From NCBI RefSeq assembly GCF_024298885.1, contig NZ_CP101166.1:1984001-2048000 (forward strand): a stretch of DNA of 64,000 nt. The letters are read 5' to 3'. This document shows positions 58,207-64,000 of this stretch, piece after piece; position 1 is the first letter of the stretch, and each line of letters starts with the position of its first letter. Source of the DNA: Haloglomus halophilum. GTDB taxonomy: Archaea; Halobacteriota; Halobacteria; Halobacteriales; Haloarculaceae. The notes under the pieces are model-generated. The model had not been told where the DNA came from, ran no database searches, and saw only the letters and a program-made list of their open reading frames with translations. Both the position numbers and the translations under genes were made by a program.

Positions 58207-59625
58207 ATGAGCCGAGGAACCGTCACCGTCTCGCAGGTCATCGACCGGATTCCGGTCGGCCGGTTCCACCACCGGTTACTGGCCATCTGCGGCAGCGCCT
58301 GGGCCTTCGACGGGATGGAGGTCATCATCATCAGCTTCACGCTGCCGGTGCTCATCGGGGCGTGGGGGCTGTCGGGGCTGTCCGCCGGCCTGCTCGGCAG
58401 CGCCAGCCTCATGGGGATGATCATCGGCAACTGGGGCTGGGGCTGGTACGCCGACCGGCACGGACGCAAGCCCGCGTTCCAGTGGACCGTGCTGACGTAC
58501 TCGGTGTTCGCCGGGCTCACCGCCCTCGCCGTCGGCTTCTACTCGGGGTTCGCCCTGCGGTTCTTGACCGGCGTCGGCCTCGGTGGCGCGCTCGCGGTGG
58601 ACACCTCGTACCTCTCGGAGCACCTCCCGACGGAGCGCCGGGGGCGGTACCTCGTCTACCTCGACGCGTTCTGGCCCATCGGCAACATCATCGCGGTGGT
58701 GCTGGCGTGGGTCTGGCTCTCGGCGCTCGCCGGGCCGGGCGGCACCATCGCCCTCCCGGTCGTCGGAGCGGTCGCCGGGTGGCGGCTGCTGTTCCTCTCG
58801 GCGGCCTTCCCCGCGCTGCTGGTGTTCGTCATCCGCTCGCAACTGAGCGAGACGCCGTACTACCTCGCCAAAGAGGGACGCATCGACGAGGCCAACGCCC
58901 TGATTCGGGCTATCGCGGCGGAGAACGGGGAGGACGCCGAGGTGCTCGACATCGACGATGTCGAGGTGACGCCGACGCCGCCCGTCTCGCGGCTGTTCGA
59001 CGAGGACATCCGGTCGCAGACGCTGATGATCGGCGCCGCGTGGTTCGCCATCAACTTCGGCTACTACGGCGTGTTCATCTGGCTCCCACAGACCGTCGGG
59101 GCAGCCGGCGTGGTCGGGAACATCTACCTGTACTTCCTCCTCATCGGTGTCGTCCAGATTCCGGGCTACCTGAGTGCGGCCTATCTGGTCGAGCGGGTCG
59201 GTCGGCGGCCGACGCTGGGCTCGTACCTGCTTCTCTCGGGCGTCTTCACGTTCGTCTTCGCCGCGACGATGCCGGGCGTCGCGCTGTTCGGCGCCGGGCT
59301 GTCGGGCTTCTGGCCGTTCCTGCTGGGCCTGCTGGCGGCGAGTTTCTTCGCGCTCGGCGCGTGGGGAGCCATCTACGCGTACACGCCCGAACTGTTCCCC
59401 ACCGAGGCACGAGGGACCGGGATGGGATACGCCGGCGGCGTCGGCAAGGTCGCCGCCGTCATCGGGCCCATCCTCGCCGGGACGCTTCTGGAGACCGACC
59501 TGGCGGGCGGGTTCGTGGAGTCGGGATACCTCCTCGCACTGACGCCGCTCGCGGTCGCCTTCGCGCTCGGCGGGCTGGTCGTCCTCGCCTTCGGCCGCGA
59601 GACGCGAGGCGAACCGCTCTTCTGA
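58207..59625 (+). CDS. MFS transporter (AAHS/sugar-porter-like)
   Basis: A 472-residue 12-span major facilitator. The signature loop GWYADRHGRKP between spans 2 and 3, and the repeated VERVGRRPTLG in the second half, plus GVGLGGALAVDTSYLSEHLPTERRGR, fit the aromatic-acid:H+ symporter / sugar porter group. A large acidic loop EDAEVLDIDDVEVTPTP separates the halves. The substrate is not determinable. A promoter in AT-rich DNA precedes it. Confidence 0.92.
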   Translation: MSRGTVTVSQVIDRIPVGRFHHRLLAICGSAWAFDGMEVIIISFTLPVLIGAWGLSGLSAGLLGSASLMGMIIGNWGWGWYADRHGRKPAFQWTVLTYSVFAGLTALAVGFYSGFALRFLTGVGLGGALAVDTSYLSEHLPTERRGRYLVYLDAFWPIGNIIAVVLAWVWLSALAGPGGTIALPVVGAVAGWRLLFLSAAFPALLVFVIRSQLSETPYYLAKEGRIDEANALIRAIAAENGEDAEVLDIDDVEVTPTPPVSRLFDEDIRSQTLMIGAAWFAINFGYYGVFIWLPQTVGAAGVVGNIYLYFLLIGVVQIPGYLSAAYLVERVGRRPTLGSYLLLSGVFTFVFAATMPGVALFGAGLSGFWPFLLGLLAASFFALGAWGAIYAYTPELFPTEARGTGMGYAGGVGKVAAVIGPILAGTLLETDLAGGFVESGYLLALTPLAVAFALGGLVVLAFGRETRGEPLF

Positions 59626-59998
59626 CCGTTCTCGGCGACGAGGCGTTTGTCGGAAGTGTCCGGTGCGCCGCAGGCAGACACGCCGTCCCTGGTCGGGTCC
59701 CGGTTGTCCGGCTCGAATACGCCTACCGGGTTCTCGATGGCCGCCGCCACGTCGTCGCGCAGTTCCTCTCCTGTGCTGTGAGAACACGGGGGCCTACCCG
59801 GGGTCCGCCACCCGAAGTGTGTCGGCTGCCCGACTACACCCGTTCCCTGTCGGATTCGGGCGATGTGCAGCATCTTACCCACGGAGGGCGATTGTCGTCC
59901 GTGTGACGCGCCCGTGCTGACCGTTCCGCCCCGAGTCTGCGGGCTCGTGCTGCTCGCTAGCCCCCGACATTATAGTCGCCAGCGTGTGCCCGGCCTGC
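59626..59998. promoter_or_regulatory. Intergenic gap with permease promoter
   Basis: 373 bp. ATTATAG at about 59969-59975 lies roughly 27 nt before the permease ATG, a good TATA box. The rest is GC-rich without an acceptable gene; reading frames here are extensions of non-coding frames. Confidence 0.55.
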
Positions 59999-61435
59999 AT
60001 GGGCACGACCTCGGAGTCGGAGACAGGGGCGACGAACAAGGCTGGCGAGGCGCCGGAGCAGGTCGGGCTCTCGACCGAGGCGGAGGGCGAGACGACCGTC
60101 ACCGAGGAGGGGACGGAGCTCGAACGCTCCATCGGGCTGGTCGGCGGTATCGCCATCGGCGTCGGGACGATGATCGGCGCGGGCATCTTCGTGTTCCCGG
60201 GGCTGGCAGCGGGGCGTGCTGGCCCGGCTGCGGCCGGGTCGTTCGCCATCGGGGCCGTCATCGCGCTGCTGGTGGCGCTGCCGGCCTCGGAACTCGCCAC
60301 CGCGATGCCGAAATCCGGCGGCGGCTACTACTTCATCTCTCGCGCGCTCGGGGCGCTTCCGGGCGCGGTCGTCGGTATCAGCATCTGGCTGGGGCTGGTG
60401 TTCGCGACGGCGTTCTACCTCGTCGGCTTCGGGAACTACGCCGCCGCGCTGCTCGTCGAGGCGGGGGTGAACCTCGGCGGGGTCCCCATCGTCATCCCGA
60501 TGGCGCTGGTGTTCGGTGCCCTCCTCACCGCGCTCAACCTGTTCGGGACGGAGAACGCCGCGAAACTCCAGAACTACGTGGTCGGGCTGCTCCTGACCAT
60601 CCTGGTGCTGTTCCTGAGCTACGGCGGCCTCGACGCGCTGGGCGTCTTCGGCACCCAGTCGACACCGGAGACGTTCTTCCGGTTCGGGCCGTTCCCGATG
60701 GTCACGACGGCGGCGCTGGTGTTCACGTCGTATCTGGGATTCGCACAGGTCGCGACGGTCGCGGGCGACATCAAGGACCCCGGCCGGAACCTCCCGCTGG
60801 CGATGGTCGGGTCGGTCCTCATCGTCGCCGTCCTCTACGTCGCGACCATCTTCGTCGCGACGAGTGCCTTCGGCAGTGCACGACTCGAGACGTTCGGGGA
60901 GACGGCCATCGTCGAGGTGGCGCGCAACTTCGTCGGTGGCACCGGCGCGCTGGCGATACTCCTCGCCGGGCTGTTGGCCACCGTCTCGAGTGCGAACGCC
61001 TCCATCCTCTCGACCTCGCGGGCGGTGTTCGCGGTGAGCAAGGACGCCATCCTCCCGAAGTTCGCCGCCCGGATGAACCTCAAGTACGGCACGCCCCACG
61101 TCGCGCTGGCGATGGCGGGCGGGCCGGTCCTGGTGCTGGTCGCGCTGGGCGAGGTCGAGGTGCTGGCCGAGGTCGCCTCCTTCCTCCACCTCGTCATGTA
61201 CGGGCTGATGTGCGTCGCGCTCATCTCGATGCGCCGGGACGAACCGGAGTGGTACGACCCGGACTTCCGGGTGCCGGCACACCGGCCCGTCGCCGGTATC
61301 GGCGCCATCGCGAGTTTCGGCCTCATCCTGTTCATGCAGACCGCCTCGCAGGTCATCGGGCTCGCCATCATGCTCGCGGCCGCCGGGTGGTACAAGTACT
61401 ACGCTGCCGACGTGGAACTGAAGGGGGTGCTGTAG
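59999..61435 (+). CDS. APC-superfamily amino acid/polyamine permease
   Basis: A 478-residue permease of about twelve spans. Signature near span 1: [20 protein letters not shown] (the G[ST]xIGxGIF motif for the substrate carboxylate) and span 3 [17 protein letters not shown]. Span 6 contains [25 protein letters not shown]. An acidic N-terminal tail of 45 residues precedes it. The stop is directly followed by the ATG of a universal stress protein, a coupling seen for archaeal APC permeases whose regulatory UspA domain is separate. Substrate unknown. Confidence 0.92.
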   Translation: MGTTSESETGATNKAGEAPEQVGLSTEAEGETTVTEEGTELERSIGLVGGIAIGVGTMIGAGIFVFPGLAAGRAGPAAAGSFAIGAVIALLVALPASELATAMPKSGGGYYFISRALGALPGAVVGISIWLGLVFATAFYLVGFGNYAAALLVEAGVNLGGVPIVIPMALVFGALLTALNLFGTENAAKLQNYVVGLLLTILVLFLSYGGLDALGVFGTQSTPETFFRFGPFPMVTTAALVFTSYLGFAQVATVAGDIKDPGRNLPLAMVGSVLIVAVLYVATIFVATSAFGSARLETFGETAIVEVARNFVGGTGALAILLAGLLATVSSANASILSTSRAVFAVSKDAILPKFAARMNLKYGTPHVALAMAGGPVLVLVALGEVEVLAEVASFLHLVMYGLMCVALISMRRDEPEWYDPDFRVPAHRPVAGIGAIASFGLILFMQTASQVIGLAIMLAAAGWYKYYAADVELKGVL

Positions 61436-62206
61436 ATGTCCGACGACGACCCCGCGCCGACTGCCGAATCCATCATGTCCGACAACGACCTCGATATCCG
61501 TGAACCGCCGCGCATCCTCGTCCCGGTCGAGGTACTGGAGGGCGAGTCCATCTCCGAGTCGCTCGTCGAGTTCCTCGCACCCGCACGAATCATCCTGCTG
61601 GGCTACCACGTCCTCCCCGACCAGACGCCGACCGAGCAGGCCAGCATGCAGTTCGAGGATCGCGCCAGGACTGCCGTCGAGGACATCGCGGACACGTTCC
61701 GCGGGGTGGGCCGGGGCGTGGAGACCCGCGTCGCCTTCACCCACGACCGGGACCAGACCGTCGAGCGCGTCGCCGAGGAGGTCGGCGCAACTGCCATCCT
61801 CCTCCCGAACCCGTCGAGCGACATCGAGGACGTGCTCGTCCCCATCCGTGGCGCGGTCGATGTCGGCCGCCTCGCGGACCTCGTCGCGACGCTGCTGGGT
61901 GGCCACACCGGCACGGTGACGCTCTGGGGACTGGACACCGGTGGCGAGTACGACACGGACGCGGCCGTCGAGCGGGCCAGGGAGACGCTGCTCGACCGGG
62001 GCCTCCCGGCGGAGCAGATAACTGCGGAGCACGCCGAGTCGGAGTCGCCGGTCTGGGATATCGTCGACCGCTCCGGCGAGTTCGACATCATCGTGATGGG
62101 CGCGGGCGGCCCCTCGCTGCTGTCGTCCCTGTTCGGCGACCCGACCGAACGCGTCGCGGAGGGGGCGGTGGCGCCGGTCATCGTCGTCCGGACCCGCGAG
62201 GACTGA
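61436..62206 (+). CDS. Tandem universal stress protein (UspA) coupled to the permease
   Basis: A 256-residue protein with two Usp-like halves: ILVPVEVLEGESISESL at the first, and VPIRGAVDVGRLADLVATLL / DIIVMGAGGPSLLSSLFGDPTERVAEGAVAPVIVV at the second. The ATP-binding G-x2-G-x9-G-S/T pattern is only partly kept (MGAGGPSLLSS...). The start abuts the permease stop, so they are cotranscribed and probably interact, the Usp protein sensing nucleotides to gate transport. Confidence 0.9.
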   Translation: MSDDDPAPTAESIMSDNDLDIREPPRILVPVEVLEGESISESLVEFLAPARIILLGYHVLPDQTPTEQASMQFEDRARTAVEDIADTFRGVGRGVETRVAFTHDRDQTVERVAEEVGATAILLPNPSSDIEDVLVPIRGAVDVGRLADLVATLLGGHTGTVTLWGLDTGGEYDTDAAVERARETLLDRGLPAEQITAEHAESESPVWDIVDRSGEFDIIVMGAGGPSLLSSLFGDPTERVAEGAVAPVIVVRTRED

Positions 62207-62330
62207 GGCGCCGCCTCGAGAGTGCTGAATCCCCCGTACGCCGGACTCTCGACCGGTCCACCGACCGCTGTGCCACTCGCTCCCAAACGCCTTTGTACGA
62301 TAACCGGGACGCTGAAACAGGTGAACAGCG

Positions 62331-64000
62331 ATGCGAATCAGCATCCCCTTCCTCCTCGGTGCGCTGGTCGTCCTCGGTGGAGTCGCAGGGGGTACGGCGA
62401 CGCCACCGACGCCGGTGAGCGAGTGTACGACCATCGACACGCCCGGGAGCTACGAACTGACGGGCGATATCAGTAACAGCGCCACGAGCCCGTGCATCGA
62501 GATCACGACGAGCGACGTGGTCTTCGACGGGGCGGGCCACGAGATCGACGGCGTGGGCAACGGGACCGGTGTTCAGGTCGCCGGCACGGGGACGCTCTCG
62601 AACGTGACCGTCCGGAACCTGCGGGTGACGGACTGGGAGACCGGCGTCAGATACGCCACCGTGAGCGACAGCGTGGTCGATTCGGTGAACGCCTCGGGGA
62701 ACGGGGCGACGGGAATCGTCTTCAGCAAGACCACCGCTTCGACCGTTCGCGACGCCACCGTGACCGGTAACGAGGACGGGATCCGACTCGTCGGGAGCGG
62801 GGACAACGTCGTCCGGGCCCTCGACAGCGCGGCCAACGCGAACCGCGGGGTCGTAATCCGGTCGCGGAGCTTCAACAACACCCTGGTCGGGAGCGCCGTC
62901 TCGGACAACCGGGTCGGCATCGCCATCGAGACGGCGAGCCCGGACACGACCGTCGTGGACTCGACGGTGACCGGCTCGACGACCGACGGCGTCGCCATCG
63001 AGGACGCCGACGGGACGCATCTGGAGAACGTGACCGTGCTCGGCAGCGGCGACTGGGCGCTGACACAGGCCGGCGTCGGCACGACCACGACGACCGACCT
63101 CGAACTCTCCTCGGCGATCATCGAGACGCGCTCCCAGCGGGTCTCGCTACGGGATGTCCCCACACCGACGCCCCCACCGAGCGGCATGAGCGCCGCCGGC
63201 GGGGCGGTCGAGGCGACCGACACCGGAAACGGTGCGTACCTCTTCCTCAACGTGAGCTACGCGAGCGCGTCGGGTGCCGCGGAATCGACGCTTCGCATGT
63301 GGCGCCACGACGGCAGCTGGTCGACGGTTCCCGGCACGAACGGGGTCGACACCGCCGCGAACTACGTCTACGCCAACGCCACGGCGTTCCCGGGGTCGGT
63401 CACCGAGTTCGCGCCGCTGGGGAACGGCTCCAGTACCCCGACGCCGACCGCTACGTCCTCCCCGACGCCGAACGGGACCGCGACCCCGACACCGAACGGG
63501 ACGGCCACACCGTCGCCGACACCGGTCCCGACACCGACGGCGACCGCCGCGCCGACGATGACGCCGATAACGGCGACCCCGACCTCGACGCCGACCCCGA
63601 CCCCGACGCCGACTCCCCCGCCCACGATGACGCCCATCACGGCGACGCCGACGCCGGCACCGACCGCGGTCCCGGTGTCGGACTGTCGCATCATCGACGA
63701 GCCCGGGCTGTACGTCCTGACCCAGGACCTCACCGACCGGCCCGAGGACGTCTGTATCGACATCCGGGCGAGCAGCGTGACGTTCGACGGGGACGGGCAC
63801 GTCGTCGATAGCGCCGGACTGCCCTCGACCGCTGGCGTGCTGGCACGGGACCCCGGGGGCGGGCAGTTGACCGACGTGACCGTCCGGGACCTGGAGGCTA
63901 CGGACTGGAGCCGCGGCATCCGGTTCCGGGACCTCGCCGCCAGCGCGGTGACCGATGTCGAGGTGCGGAACAACAGCGTCGGCGTTTCGATTCTGTCCGC
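62331..64000 (+). CDS. Beta-helix (NosD-like) surface protein, cut by window end
   Basis: At least 556 residues, continuing past the window. Signal peptide (ISIPFLLGALVVLGGVAGGTA). Right-handed beta-helix module 1 (about residues 30-270): CTTIDTPGSYELTGDISNS, VVFDGAGHEIDGVGNGTGV, rungs ending in VTVRNLRVTDWETGV. A long PTPTATP stalk (residues about 365-445) follows, then module 2 starts again with CRIIDEPGLYVLTQDLTD and VTFDGDGHVVDSAG. This is a tandem-module cell-surface protein. The promoter region has TTTGTACGATAA about 40 nt upstream. The C terminus is not seen. Confidence 0.85.
   Translation, partial: MRISIPFLLGALVVLGGVAGGTATPPTPVSECTTIDTPGSYELTGDISNSATSPCIEITTSDVVFDGAGHEIDGVGNGTGVQVAGTGTLSNVTVRNLRVTDWETGVRYATVSDSVVDSVNASGNGATGIVFSKTTASTVRDATVTGNEDGIRLVGSGDNVVRALDSAANANRGVVIRSRSFNNTLVGSAVSDNRVGIAIETASPDTTVVDSTVTGSTTDGVAIEDADGTHLENVTVLGSGDWALTQAGVGTTTTTDLELSSAIIETRSQRVSLRDVPTPTPPPSGMSAAGGAVEATDTGNGAYLFLNVSYASASGAAESTLRMWRHDGSWSTVPGTNGVDTAANYVYANATAFPGSVTEFAPLGNGSSTPTPTATSSPTPNGTATPTPNGTATPSPTPVPTPTATAAPTMTPITATPTSTPTPTPTPTPPPTMTPITATPTPAPTAVPVSDCRIIDEPGLYVLTQDLTDRPEDVCIDIRASSVTFDGDGHVVDSAGLPSTAGVLARDPGGGQLTDVTVRDLEATDWSRGIRFRDLAASAVTDVEVRNNSVGVSILS
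63430..63665 (+). repeat. Pro-Thr stalk repeat in the beta-helix protein
   Basis: Low-complexity CCGACG/ACCCCG codons encode PTPTPT, TATPTP and NGTATP units, including possible N-glycosylation sites (NGT). It separates the two beta-helix modules. Confidence 0.85.

Noticed and set aside
59957..62440. 827-codon minus-strand frame over permease and Usp genes
   Set aside because: Antisense artefact; sense genes have family motifs.

Overview
The window is a GC-rich chromosomal segment of a halophilic archaeon (class Halobacteria). The evidence is an acidic proteome rich in Asp and Glu, TATA boxes 24-32 nt upstream of start codons (leaderless-type transcripts), twin-arginine lipoprotein signals, halocyanin, preQ0/archaeosine genes, a tRNA-Ser without encoded CCA, and many haloarchaea-restricted DUF families (DUF7269, DUF7511, DUF7519, DUF7350). 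No rRNA or CRISPR array was seen.

Layout. 0-14 kb: a UROD-like protein, a DUF483 protein, surface and membrane proteins, a fused OppB-OppC permease, and a MoxR / DUF7519 / DUF7269-DUF58 / DUF4129 cluster. An HTH_10 regulator behind a possible leader peptide and secreted proteins follow, then an AT-rich gap near 14 kb. 14.5-21 kb: a CBS-HPF fusion (probable ribosome hibernation factor), an arsR-arsM operon with a perfect operator candidate, queD-queE, an SDR and a zinc-ribbon CAP protein.

21.8-35.2 kb is the most unusual part. It is a dedicated chaperone/NTPase cassette: two Hsp70-like proteins without lids (one with a broken phosphate-2 loop), a third degenerate Hsp70-like protein ending in a GrpE-like domain, two proteins made of J-like domains without HPD (one fused to Ig-like domains), a vWA protein, a membrane protein, an active-looking and a degenerate P-loop GTPase-like paralogue, and a partner overlapping the active GTPase. 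Together they supply stand-ins for every part of an Hsp70 cycle plus an NTPase switch and a vWA scaffold. A TnpB-only IS605-type element borders the cassette.

36.8-41.6 kb encodes membrane and surface proteins, including a 704-residue protein with thrombospondin-3-like calcium-binding repeats. 41.9-52.8 kb looks like a respiratory and metal-related island: a heme-copper oxidase subunit I, MOSC, a second oxidase-fold membrane protein, cupins, a DtxR-like regulator, DUF2249, NosD-like, halocyanin and a Tp34/P19-like lipoprotein. Eight start codons in it lie exactly 38-39 nt downstream of a CGAA-N4-TTCG palindrome (four perfect, four with one mismatch). This points to one redox or anaerobic regulon, probably of the NarO/DNR type.

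53-64 kb holds housekeeping genes: DUF2267, tRNA-Ser(GGA), a YegP-like protein, an SDR, a PPOX-like protein, a PAC2 protein, an MgtC-DUF4010 protein, an MFS carrier, an APC permease with its universal stress protein, and a beta-helix surface protein cut by the window end.
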